From Lycorma delicatula (taxonomy: Eukaryota > Arthropoda > Insecta > Hemiptera > Fulgoridae), in the NCBI RefSeq assembly GCF_047948215.1, contig NC_134456.1, positions 80,714,515 to 80,778,514 of the forward strand: DNA of 64,000 nucleotides. Direction: 5' to 3'. The stretch's first letter is position 1. Each line of letters opens with the position of its first letter. The position numbers and the translations under genes are program-made. This document shows positions 33,634 to 44,852 of this stretch, piece by piece. A model generated the notes under the pieces. That model searched no databases. It was not told the origin of the DNA and saw nothing but the letters and a program-made list of their open reading frames with translations.

Positions 33634-34010
33634 ATGTCCCAGTGTTTAGTAAAACGTCACTACCGCCTAGAAGTCCGAAATTTTCTTGATACACGCTTCC
33701 CAGGACGGTGGATTGGTCGTAAAGGTGCAATCGCATGGCCACCTCGTTTCCCATATTTGACCCCGCTAGATTTCTTCTTGGGGTTATCATTAAAGATCGG
33801 ATTTATTTATCACCTTTGCCTGCTGATCTTGTCGAACTAAAACTTTGAATTAACGCCGCAGCTGCAGAAGTAACGCCCAAACGGCTGGCTGCAGTCTGGT
33901 GACTGCACCCCTAGTGAAGTCGATTTCATTCCAGACTGCAGCCAGCCGTTTGGGCGTTACTTCTGCAATGTAATGCGACACATTACAAATGAAAGCTATA
34001 TCGAACCAAA
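33634..34010 (+). pseudogene. M1 transposase, C-terminal fragment with inverted duplication
   Basis: The frame 33634-33840 carries LDTRFPGRWIGRKGAIAWPP, RFPYLTPLDFF (the block after the third catalytic residue) and then LKIGFIYHL. In the next frames LPADLVELKL, INAAAAEVTPKRLAAVW follow to about 33899. There the reading turns back on itself: the next 67 bp are an inverted copy, so the expected NEIDF block lies on the minus strand (seen in minus frame 33850-34056 as KRLAAVWNEIDF). Normal order resumes near 33967. Not functional. Confidence 0.8.
33864..33966. repeat. Perfect 36-bp inverted repeat (snapback) in M1
   Basis: 33864-33899 (starting GCAGAAGTAACGCCC) and 33931-33966 are exact reverse complements with a 31-base loop. 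The loop itself is the inverse of the sequence expected after the left arm, judged from the M1 copy at 18640-18720. Confidence 0.95.
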
Positions 34011-34374
34011 CTGAATGTTGGGTGGATAACTCATAGGTTTTTTTAAGAAATGACACCTTAATCGAATCTGTAAGTAATCGAAATAAATTTCTATATGCTT
34101 TTAAAATCGTGAAGTCTCTTATGAATCATCCGTTATATAGATAAGTTAAATATAATATACGATAGATAACGTGAATAAAAATAAATAAAATGTTCGTATC
34201 TGTTTATATAGGAGGAAAAAAGTTCGTTGAAGGAGACGTTGCGGTAGACGAGAAAACAAAAAGTAATATATTATCTTTTAATCTGGTTATAGATGAAAAT
34301 ACAGAGGTAAAAGTATAAAGGAAGCCGATGATTAGAATTTAGTGAAAAGATAAGTGAGAAAGTATTGTATGTAG

Positions 34375-34582
34375 AAGCTGAGAGATTGGCCAATAATAGA
34401 AATTGTTAGACCTGCATCTAATTAGTAAAATATAATTTTTAAAAATTACAAATTTTAAAAGAAGTTAAAAATCTAATTTTTAAGATTGGAAGAGATTTAA
34501 TGAAAATGTTTAGTAAATGTTAATGATGTTTCTTCTTGGGGTTGTCATTAAAGATCGGATTTATTTATCACCTTTGCCCAAC
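34375..34582 (+). repeat. Second, deleted fragment of M1 next to copy 2
   Basis: Pieces of copy 2 recur in the same order 0.75 kb downstream. TTCTTCTTGGGGTTGTCATT and the following 30 bp (34529-34582) match 33768-33825 with one or two differences. AATAATAGAAATTGTTAGAC with GCATCTAA (about 34392-34420) matches 33597-33628. The middle is replaced by AT-rich sequence. It is an old partial duplication or second insertion. Confidence 0.7.
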
Positions 34583-35340
34583 ACATGATATTAATTATTG
34601 ATAAGCTAAAAAAAGATACATGATAGAAAAAAAATTGTGTGGTACAAACGTTAATGAAAAATAAAGATAGTAATATATATAATAACTAATTGAGAACTGG
34701 AAGTATGTTGAGGTTGAATTATAAAGAATAAATAGAAAATATAGACACGCTTCATTTAGTCAAATAATGACAAAAAAGTTCTTTTTATTTTTTAAATCGA
34801 CTTTACAATTTATTTTTCTGCAGTAAGAAAGATAAATGTGCTGCAGATGAACTATTTTAAAGAAAAAAATTAAAAAATACCAAGAATACTGACAATTTTT
34901 TTTTTACTTATATAAGCTTTGAATGGAGAAATTTATTTGTTTCGGGTTAGTTCTCTTCTTCATCGTTAAATTTTTCAATTCGTTATAACTTAAGAAAACG
35001 GATGGTATAATAAAATATAGCAACTAACTTATGTTTTAGTACTTAAGCCATTTGTAAGCAAAGTTTATTAAAAATAGAAAAGTACTTACTTTATTTTCAT
35101 ATACTTCTTTCAGTATTATAAATAAAACATAAATTATCATATTCATGAAAATATTACTGTTTTTTCCTTTTATTTTAATGTAAAAAAGTTCTGTAAAAAC
35201 AATGTAGAAAATTAAAAATGCATTTCCAAAAAAAAAGTATTTTTTTTTTTTTATAACTTCCTTGCTATTTGTTATCTTACAAATAAAATTAGTTTGTTAT
35301 TTTTTAGTAATAAATTATAATTATAAAAATATAATTAATA
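34583..35340. other. AT-rich spacer, nothing recognised
   Basis: No supported feature. Confidence 0.5.
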
Positions 35341-35910
35341 ATCGGTGCTGGGGCATAGAACACTGAGCAGAGTCCTGCAACGACCCCGACAAAAGTGGGC
35401 GTTGTTTTAATTGTGGAGCTGCCAGGTACCTCCAGAAAGACTACCAAACGGAGGCTAAATGTTTGCTATGCAATACTCGCGGGCATTCACTTGGGAATCA
35501 GGGCTGCAGGGCCAGTGGCAAATTATGAGTCTTTGCTTATGGAGGGCCTAAGGTTGGGACAGCCCCGTCCAAGAGGGGTGGGCCGCTTAGGTGTCCCACT
35601 CTCGTTGATTTAACGGGGACTCCCTTGTGTCTTCAACATGGCGGGGTAAAGTAAGACCATAGTCCCGGTGGGGGATCCCTTTGGGGTTCCCCATTTGAGG
35701 CTTGGCGTCAAGACCGGAGTCCAGGTGGGAGGATTCCTTGAGGTCCCGTTACTACAGGCATGGCGTATAATTGAACGACCGTGTTCCGGTTACCTGGAAG
35801 GAACTTTAGTTCCCGACGAGGCGATGGCACCCCCTGGAGCAGAGTAAATGCGAATCCAGCTCCGGGGGGAGGGAGGGATAAACTAATGATTACTCAACAA
35901 AAAAAAAAAA
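35341..35910 (+). mobile_element. Gag-only non-LTR retroelement remnant, GC-rich, with poly(A)
   Basis: An island of GC-rich DNA in AT-rich surroundings. It begins inside a zinc-knuckle gag-like ORF1 (35343-35528), continues with about 350 bp of GC-rich sequence, some of it repeated (GTCCCGGTGGGGGATCC, GTCCAGGTGGGAGGATTCC), and ends in 12 A at 35899-35910, then (TA)n. No reverse-transcriptase block lies between ORF1 and the poly(A), so the element is internally deleted or belonged to a non-autonomous family. The direction is set by ORF1 and the A tail. Confidence 0.75.
35343..35528 (+). pseudogene. ORF1 (gag-like) zinc-knuckle region
   Basis: ORF1 proteins of many non-LTR retrotransposons bind their RNA through CCHC knuckles near the C-terminus. 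One frame reads RCWGIEH-stop-AESC (last part of a first knuckle, C-x4-H-x4-C), then DPDKSGRCFNCGAARYLQKD (second knuckle, where His and the last Cys are both Tyr), then KCLLCNTRGHSLGNQGC (third, with C-x2-C-x4-H-x6-C). A stop follows at 35526-35528. The in-frame stop and the two lost zinc ligands show that it is dead. The same frame is not visible upstream, so the copy is 5'-truncated within knuckle 1. Confidence 0.8.
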
Positions 35911-37716
35911 TATATATATATATATATATATGATTAATAATAAAAAAATAATTTCCCAATATGGCTAGTCAACATAGAAACTTTATTTGTTCTAACGTTT
36001 TTAATAACGAGGTCTCACTACCCCTTCTATGTAATGTATACAAAATGTCTCCAGAACAACGGAAAATATTTCAGAATATTTTCTATAAGTGAAAATAAAT
36101 AAAACATTTATACAATCATGGATCCGAAAACGCTTCGTTTTCAAGTAAGTAATGCTTCGTTTTGCAAGTAAAAACAATTCGTTTGCCAAGCAATTTGGGA
36201 AACATTTCACCCTTACGTCTGCTACTAAAATAAACCTTTACTAATTCTTAGAATTTAAATTATGAATTCATCTAAATTATTTAAATTGATTATTTCATGC
36301 ACTTTTTGACCTGGAAAATTTAATAACGAAGGAAATTTTAATAAAATTTAATAACGAAGGAGAAATTGCCATTTTTCCTAAGCATATTTTTTGTTTAGTT
36401 TTACAAGTAAAATCCGAAAAAGTATAGCCAGCATTTTAGAAACACTCTATATAAATTAATGTAATTATTCATTTTTTACCTACTGGTGACGCCCAATTCC
36501 GTTAAAATGTTGTGGCTCAAAAACATCCAAAACGACTAAATCAGTATCATTAAAATTTAGATGGTAGTTATCTGAAGCTGCGAATACGAAAATTTTATAA
36601 AGATTAGCTGAGTCTTTCTTGAGTTACAATCAATTTAAGGTCAAAAAAATTTTAGCAGAACAAGTCAGAAGCGTAGTCGATATGAAGTTGCAAGTTGGAA
36701 CGTTGACGTTTCTTTATCTGTAATATCTATTGTTAGCAATACTAAACCGAATTTTAAAAAAATAAAATAAAATATTAAAACAAAATTAAATTTATGAAAA
36801 GTCACTCTTCTTGCGTAGAACTGCACAAGGTTTTTTTTATTTCTTGTAAAGGGTGATTTTAATAAATCAAACGCTTGCATTTTTTTATTACAGTTTTTCA
36901 CTCCATTTTTATTTTTAATACATCTTTGTTATTTACTGCATGATGAAGAACCATCTTATCTACTGGATGAAGAACCTCTTGCAGTGAGTGCTAGACATCT
37001 CTCTTTTCTGACATCTTTATAATATTCGTCATTTTAAATTGTTTTTACAAAAAAAAATTATAATAGCATTTCTCTGTAGGGCAACTAACACCAGTGGATT
37101 AATATTTGTATGGGGTTAAATCCGTTAGTGTAAGAAAAAAGTAATTTAAAAAAAAAATAACAAGAACTTTAACGCAGTTGAAATAATACAATCATGTTAC
37201 ATTATTTAAAGAGCCATCCAAGTAATTTAAAACAGAATGAAATATTGAATGAAAATACTAAAAAAGAACATTTTGAAAATTTATTGCTTCAAGGTATTTT
37301 CCGATATTGAAATAATCCTTGTTTAAATTAAAAATAATACTGCACTTTTCTCCCATATTTCATTCGTTTTGTTTTTAATAAAAAATCAAATCTCCTAAAC
37401 TCTTCTTCGTGTTACTTGAGGTTACTTATACAATTTTATTAAAACTTATGAGATGCAGTTTTAGGTCTTGAATTTCTCAGGTCAAACACCATGTAAAGCA
37501 ATCAAATTTATTCCGTAATTTAAGCTCAATAATTTCAGTATGACTTCTATTAACCCTTAAAACAGGACGAAATTTTTGCAAGTCATAACTCAGAAGTGAG
37601 ACGATATCGAATGCATATTTATATAATTTCTTTTATTTATTTTCACATGAAGAACATGTATCATAATTCTTTCTGTTTTTTCGTGGGTACATTGTTGTAT
37701 GAGAAAACAGGATTTT
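35911..37716. other. AT-rich spacer
   Basis: (TA)n at 35911-35930 directly after the poly(A). No other supported feature; short frames at 36001-36210 and 36665-36901 show no domain. Confidence 0.5.
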
Positions 37717-37731
37717 AGATTCGTGAAGTAT

Positions 37732-38026
37732 AGCCCACCGTGTTGGTGTAGTGGTGAACGGTCTTCCCAAATCAGCTGATTTGGAAGTCGAGAGTTCCAG
37801 CGTTCAAGTCCTAGTAGAGCCAGTTATTTTTACACGGATTTGAATGCTAGATCCGTGAATATAGATGTTCATTGGTGGTTGGGTTTTAATTAACCACACA
37901 TCTCAGAAATAGTCAAACTGAGACTGTACAAGACTACACTTCATTTACACTCATACATATCATCCTCATTCGTCGTCTGAAGTATTATCTGAACGGTAAT
38001 TACCGGAGGCTAAACAGGAAAAAGGA
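37732..38026 (+). mobile_element. SINE-A, full-length copy
   Basis: GTGTTGGTGTAGTGGTGAAC head, CCAAATCAGCTGATTTGG palindrome, GCGTTCAAGTCC B box, body, CATCC(TCATTCGT)CGTCTGAAG tail and CCGGAGGCTAAACAGG plus A-rich end. Target-site duplication of 15 bp: AGATTCGTGAAGTAT (37717-37731) and AGATTCGTTAAGTAT (38027-38041), one mismatch. Confidence 0.93.
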
Positions 38027-38041
38027 AGATTCGTTAAGTAT

Positions 38042-39296
38042 ATGAGTAAATATCGTGGTTTCTGATTAAAATTGCTAATTTTAGCAATTTTGATTTAGTT
38101 ATCAATTGATTCACGATAATAAAAAAAATAAGATGGCCGTAAAATCGGTTTAGGCCTACAGTTTTGCAATAACTTTGTTATTTTTCGTCGTACTTTTACG
38201 ACTAAGGTGTCGTTTTTTATTTGTATAAAAACATGCTTCAAAAGTTTTATAATAAAACACAATTTGAAAAATCTAATAACTCCTAATATATTTCAGATTG
38301 AAAATTGAAACGACCGCCATTTTGAAATTTGTCAACGAAGAGTATCGTTTTTTTTTCCTATTAAAAAATTTTAGTTTAAAATAAAGTACAAAATTTTACT
38401 GCGTTATCTCCATCCATTCATGAAAAATAATTTTTATCTTAAAAAACTCAAAATCGAGAACAAACCAAATAAGCGTTTTCAAACCTGCTTCATTGGACAT
38501 TTTTTCTTCAATATGTTAAGTAAAATCACTTCCTAGAGTTTGACCTAACCTTTAAAGGATACTGTATATTACCAGTATTCTTCAGGTGATTCTATATAAA
38601 GGTAAAGCTGACAACGATTTTGGTGAACTTACCACAAAATTAACGAGCTCCAAATTTACTTCAGATATTAAATTATTAAAAGTCGCTTAACTTTAATATT
38701 TTTAAATGTCTACTTTGTTTTAATCTTTAAGGAATAAAAAAAAATTAAAACACTAAAAAAATTGTAAGATTATTAAAAAAAAAATCAGAAAATATGCTGC
38801 TGTAAACTGTAATGAATTAATAAATTAAAAGAGTTAATAGTTAAATATAAGGTAATTAACATAATTAAAGCAATAAAAGTTAAGCAAAGTTAGTGAGTTA
38901 TAAGAACAAATTATATGAGGAAACATTATCTTTAAATGTATAATGCATTTGCTTATATACTAAAATACAAAAAACTTTTATAAAAATTGAATTTTAATGT
39001 TAGCCACATAGTATGGACTCATTCAATAAAAATCGAATAGGAGTATATATAAACTCTTTGTAAATTCAAGGTAATTTATTCCTTCATTAAGGTAATCTAA
39101 TCTATTTAACGAAATCAATAAATTAACTTAAAAACTTCTTTTACAACTTATTTTTAATTTAAATATAAAATCTATTAAAACGAAGTAATTTCGTTGTTAT
39201 TATACTATACCTCAAATATAAGTAACAGAAAAAAAGTTTAAGTAATTCATTCAAAACAATATAAAAAATTATACAATTAAGGATGAAATGCTTTTC
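38042..39296. other. Unresolved AT-rich sequence, possible old repeat
   Basis: Around 38130-38540 the text (AAGATGGCCGTAAAATCGG, CGACCGCCATTTTGAAATT) is similar in style to the IR3 foldback interior but I cannot align it. The remainder is plain AT-rich DNA. Confidence 0.4.
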
Positions 39297-39985
39297 ACTT
39301 CTTTGTACGAAATAAAGGAAGTGTTATGATGGCGAAAAATTTCGGTTTTCAGATTTCAACGTAAAATATCCATTTTGATCATCCCTGAAACCATTTTTAA
39401 CTAGTTTTAGCGTGATGTCTGTTAGTACGCATGTATGTATATATGTGCATATATATCTTGCATAACTCAAAAAAACGATTAACCGTAGGATGTTGAAATT
39501 TTGGATTAAGACTGTTGTAACATTTAGTTGTGCAACTCCACTTTTGTTTGCAATCGACTGAACCACAAGGTCCAAAAATGCCCAAAATCCAAAAGAAATT
39601 GGATTTTTGATTTTTATTTTACTGCAGTAATAAGCCCTCATTGACAGCTTTTCAGTGGTATATAGTGATACTTATTTTCGTTGGTTGCAGAGTTATAACC
39701 AAATTAAATTTTAATTGAAATATTTGGATCTTATAAGGGAAAGGCACATCGGTGCGAATCAGACTTCATCTCCTTTGTTTTTCAATTATTTTTTTTTAAT
39801 TTAAATATATTAATAATTATTAACCTCTGATTATAAAAAAAAATTACGATAAATAACAATTCAATAATAACAATAAAAAAATATGAAAAAGTAACAGAAG
39901 TTATTAATGAAACGAAATTTTATGTACTTTTCATTTAAAAAAAAAGTGCGTGTGTGTACATAATTTAATAGATGTACATGGAAGT
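39297..39985 (+). mobile_element. ST1 element, copy 3
   Basis: Starts ACTTCTTTGTACGAAATAAA (hairpin end), has a GTATGTATATATGTGCATAT microsatellite region (39430-39450), the CCAAAATCCAAAAGAAATTG inverted repeat, CACATCGGTGCGAATCAGAC and TTCATCTCC. It ends near GTACATGGAAGT (39985), with the conserved outer flank TGTCCACATCAAATTTTTT. Confidence 0.85.
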
Positions 39986-41404
39986 CATGAGTTGTCCACA
40001 TCAAATTTTTTAATATTTCATTAGTATAACTTTGTATGGTTGAATCCTATGGTCTTTTTATTATTATTTAAACCGCTAAAAAAAAAATCGTAAACTGATA
40101 AGATCAACGACATCTTTAATATCTCCCTTCAAATTTTATTTGGAGGTTTTATATTACCACATAGGATATGAAAAATGCCATGCCTGACAGTATAATACAC
40201 ATATATTGATTTTTGTAGAAGCTTTTGACTCAAGAGACATAAGAACATTGAGAATAAAAAAAAGTGTGTAGGCCAATTTTTTGTCAAAAACAATATTTTC
40301 CCTCGAGACAGTAAAATATGCATTATACGAATAAAAAATGGAATAATATAAAACAAAGTTGCTGAATAATGAAATGCAAATTTATTTAACTGAAATAGGA
40401 TTCTATAATAATAATAATAATAAATAAATAAAAAAAAGGCAACATGGGACTTATTTTGCGTTCGGCGAAGTAGGAAATGTATTTTTAACTAATTTCTTAT
40501 TGCACAGTTTTTAATACAGTATAATTAAAGAATAAAATCTATCACAATACTATTTATTACGAGATAAATTCGAAAAATCTAAAAAAAATAAACAAAAAAA
40601 ATAAATAAAATGCATAACGAGAAAACGCTCAAATGTTTTTCGTATTGATTATTAAACAATCATCCTCAATACATACTGAGAAAATAATAATACATATAAT
40701 GTATAAAAAAAAATGACATAAAATATTTTAATAAAAGAAAAAAGCGATACAAAATATTAATTTACAAATAAATAATACTTCAATTATTTAAAAACAATAA
40801 CAATAGTACTCATGATGATTAGTATTATTGTTTAATTAATATTATTATTTAATTAGTATTTTAATCAAATTTGATTACCTTTTAATTTTTATTTATTATC
40901 TTTTCAGTATCTACTAGTTAACAATCAAACCGCTACTTAACACGTACCGCTACTTAACATAGAGTTAAAAAAAAATTAACCTTTTCATTTTTTTTTTTTT
41001 TTGTTTTCCAATTTATTTCAGTAACAGTTTTATCATAAACATTTCTTTGTATTTTAAAGTAAATGTTATTTATAATGTTTGACAAAGTAGTTTTTATATA
41101 TAAATTCATTTTTAATATTCACTAGATTAAAGTAGAAAAGGAACGAGCTAAAAAAAAAATGTAGGTAAAAGTTAGATTTAGGAGTAAACCTAATGTCGGA
41201 GAACAAAAAGTTCGCTTTCATAAATAAGACTTTATAATCTTCAAAAATATAATTTTAAGATTTCAAGCACTTTTTAAAATTCAATTTTAGATTAGAATGA
41301 ATTTATTTTTTTTTAAATTTTAGATCTAATTATCACGTGAAATATGTTTAAAAGCTCTTTAAGATAAATGTAAATGTAAATGTAAATGTAAATCTTTAAT
41401 ATAC
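39986..41404. other. AT-rich spacer with small tandem tracts
   Basis: (ATA)n near 40405-40425 and five TAAATG units at about 41366-41395. No coding feature supported. Confidence 0.55.
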
Positions 41405-42307
41405 CATGTGTTTCGAAATGAATGTCGGGGTTTTAAAGTTACGTAATATCTATTAAGTTTTATGTATACTGATATATTATACAAAAAATCAAATAGCAAA
41501 TCAAACCGTTTTTGCTATAAGTGTTTAATGCGAGTACCATTCGTTACACGGCACACAACCAAACGATAGAATAGTTCATCCCATAGTTTAATAAGCAAGC
41601 CTGGAGTAACTGATGCCACAGCTGCTCCAGTCTCTAGTCGGGAAGGTCAGCCAGTAACGGTGGAACATATACTGATCCTTTATAAACCTCCCCAAAAAAA
41701 ATCGCAGGTGGTCAGATCGGGCGAACGTGGAGGCCATGGCAAACAAGCCCTGTCATCTTGTCCCCGGCGACCGATTCAGCGGTCAGGAAAAATTTCATTC
41801 AACCGATCACGTACATCGTTATATCTCTAAAAAGGCACACCATCTTGTTGCCAAATAAAGTTCTAGAGTTCGTACTGCAGTTGAGGAAAGAACTATAGTT
41901 GTAACATATCAAGATAGTTCATTCCAGACACACTTGCTTCCGCGAAAATGAATGCCTACTCGAACGACACACTAAGTCGTCCTATACTTTTCACTTTACA
42001 AATACACCCAGTGGTTTAAAATTGTTTAAACCTTCTACGAATATTATTTTCACTCAGGGATCACAACGGAACGTACATTGAATGGTAATTACGGATTCAC
42101 ACTTTGCAAATTGCAGAACACAGAACGTTTTCTGTTCTGGGTATTGCCTGCCATCTTTGCTACTAGCGCTTTCAAGCGGAAGGTTTATAAGCTTATACAA
42201 CTAATTTGACTTGCTCTTTTATTTTATGTATAATTAATTAATGTACATGAAACTTGAGAAATATTACATAGCTTTAAAACCCCGATATTCATATTGAAAA
42301 ACACGGC
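41405..42307 (-). mobile_element. Tc1/mariner-like element M5 with ~45-bp TIRs and decayed transposase
   Basis: The ends are inverted relatives: GAATGTCGGGGTTTTAAAGT near 41420 and its inverse at 42270-42290 (GAATATCGGGGTTTTAAAGC on the minus strand), with similarity over about 45 bp. On the minus strand, about 41745-41700, the reading WPPRSPDLTTCDFF is the block after the third catalytic residue. Then VTPGLLIKLWDELFYRLVVC and RVTNGTRIKHL end the protein near 41522. The loop between holds one stop and a frameshift. At about 900 bp it is a shortened, dead element unlike M1-M4 in sequence. Confidence 0.85.
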
Positions 42308-43092
42308 ATTGTATATGCCGTAACTCCAAACAGTTATACGGACTTGACGTGATTCTACAACATAATTCGAAAAACGGCATATTAATTTTCAGGAATACCC
42401 ATTAAAGGTACACTGAAATATATCTGATATTCAGCTTTATAACACATATTTCCATTCTGTTCACCAAGGGTACTTAATAGTGATCATAACTTTCAAACAA
42501 AGTAACTCACCGTTTTTTGTACTCTGATGCTTTATACTTATCATAGTGATAAGAAAGAATGGTATAAGATAATGTAAAAAAATAAGATTAATGTAAGCCT
42601 TTTTATTAAGAAATAAAGTTATATAAATTAAATAGAGTTATATAAATTAATTCAACTTATTACATTAATAATAATTTTATAATATACGAGTATAAATATT
42701 CTAATTTTCTAATGAAATCGTTTAATTATTTTGTGTTTAGTAATAATCATACCATTCAGGCTGTCCGCTTATAATTTAATTATAACAATTACTCTACTCC
42801 GTGTAATAAATACTACAATGAAACATTGATGATTAAAGGAACATACGAGTAATTATAAATGTATAATTAATTATTGATTGACAAATATCATAGTAATACT
42901 GATACATTTATGAATGTATAGCATTATATATAACTGTAAATGTTCATAACACTTTATTTTTGGATACTATAGTATTATGTAGCTGCTAATAAAGTTTACT
43001 GGTTACAAATAGGTATTTTACAGTACAGTCTATTAATCGCACCAATTTTTTATCGTTACCAATCTCGTTTATTGAACATATATAAGTTATTA

Positions 43093-43133
<41 letters not shown>

Positions 43134-43867
43134 AAACCTAAAAAAACAGTTTAAATAATATTTAGTTCTTTCTTTTAGGATATCCCAACTTAATCAGTTT
43201 CATAAACTATTCTTAGGAGAGGAGAATGATGCGTTCATTTCAAATTTCAAAATTATTTTAAAAAAAAGGATTTTAGAATTCGATTCGCTCTAATATCTAT
43301 CCGTAAAATATTTTTACTGAAATATACCCTTAGTTTATCACAAAATTAGTTTTCATTGAAAATAGAATATTTTCCTTGATAAGATTTGAAGTCTCCATTC
43401 TAGGTTAAAATATATAGATTATATTTTGTTATGCAAATTTTTTGAGCATAATATTTTGTACTTTGTTGTAGTAAAGTAATCTACATCCTAAATTAGAAAA
43501 GAAAACTGCTTTCCTGAAGACAAATATTCTTTAAGTTAAAATAGTCAATTAAGATTAAGAAAACTTGATACTTCTATTAACAACATTTCTATTGCTCATG
43601 CAAGAGATCACCCGACATAGACAAACAAAAATCAAGATAAATGTGTAACAGAGAAATTTATATATTACAGGGATAAGCCCATTAACGGCCATTAATGTAT
43701 GGTAGATTTTACAGCGAGGTTGGACTGTATATTCATAGGTGATAAATGAAGACAACGCCTTGTTGCTTGTTGAAGAATGGTTTAATGAATTGTCGTAACG
43801 TATAACTTGACGTATAAAAATAAAAAATATAAAACATTAAAGCATTCAATTAAAACTTTCATCCGAA
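42308..43867. other. AT-rich spacer with (TA)n
   Basis: (TA)n at about 43096-43128. No supported gene or repeat otherwise. Confidence 0.5.
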
Positions 43868-44095
43868 CAAAGAACGGAGTCCATTCGGACTAATAGTATG
43901 AGGCGACCGCCTTGCATCAGATTCGAGCGCCGAGTACTAGTAACTATGAGTAACACGGATGGTCCATCCGGATGAAATGAAAAATGCGACCGCACTGCGC
44001 GGGATTCTAACGTAGAATGCTAGTACGGCTTGATTTTCCGGCGAGCGCTAGTACCGAATAGATCGCAGCACCGGACGGCACGACGTGGAACGGAA
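43868..44095. other. CpG-rich island of unknown role
   Basis: About 230 bp with more than 20 CpG dinucleotides (for example GGCGACCGCC, TTCGAGCGCCGAG, TCCGGCGAGCGC, CCGGACGGCACGACG) in DNA that otherwise has very few. No open frame, tRNA box or transposon end is visible. It could be a promoter-type island, a fragment of a GC-rich repeat or foreign DNA; I cannot tell. Confidence 0.5.
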
Positions 44096-44298
44096 CAATG
44101 TATATAATTTTTTGTATAAAAAATAAAGATTAATTAAATTCAATTGTTTTCTGTCATATTTAGACAGAAATTTATTTTTTGTATACTGTCTAGATATGCT
44201 TGCTACAGTAACCTATTTCACCTAGCTGCTAAAAAGTAAAACAAAGATTTCTATTAAATCCTGTTTAAAGAGGATAAACGATATTCCCCTGTGTACCT

Positions 44299-44342
44299 CT
44301 ATTGTTGAACTCGCGCGCGCGCGCGCGCGCGTTCAACAATAG
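44299..44342. repeat. Palindrome with (CG)n core
   Basis: CTATTGTTGAAC (44299-44310) and GTTCAACAATAG (44331-44342) are exact reverse complements around a TCGCGCG...CG core of ten CG units. The whole 44 bp can fold as one hairpin. Confidence 0.95.
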
Positions 44343-44852
44343 TTCAACAGCGAGTTTAGAAAGAAATTCGGTCTAGTAAGATGTTTTGTGAGTATGGACT
44401 AGCTCAGGATTTATCTCACCTTTAAGTATGCCTTCAAATGAAGGTATTCTTTTATGAAACGAAAAGCCAATTTCGGCTAGAATGATGAGGTTTAATCAAG
44501 ATACGGAAAGCACGTATTTCCAAAATGGATTGCCCGATTTTGTTAAATTAAGAAAAAAATGATATTCTTCTATAAGTTTATGATTTCCATTTTTCTTAAC
44601 AGAATAATTATATATTTAGCTCGTAATAAAATACACAGGATTGATTTTCTCAGTTAAATATTCCATTTTCATAAAGTATACGTTATCCAAAATAGAAATA
44701 ATCACTATAAAAATTGGTAAAGCTATTTATCACGTGTCGGGTGCATACATTAGCATTAAAAATGTAAAAATATTGAACATTCAGTTGAAAAAATACATGC
44801 ATAGTAAAGTAGTGAACTCACAGTTATAAAAATCTGATGTGGACACTACATG
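44343..44852. other. AT-rich spacer, nothing recognised
   Basis: No supported feature. Confidence 0.5.

Larger units (their letters stand above)
33170..34136 (+). mobile_element. Mariner-like derivative M1, copy 2
   Basis: Same architecture as copy 1 at 18522, on the other strand. The left terminal segment (about 33170-33235, AACTTTAAAAGCATATAAAA and GATAACTTAACCGATTCG) is the inverse of the right one (34045-34136, CGAATCTGTAAGTAATCGAA, GCTTTTAAAATCGTGAAG). The interior holds a C-terminal transposase fragment and a 36-bp snapback. Both M1 copies lack the first half of the transposase. Confidence 0.8.
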
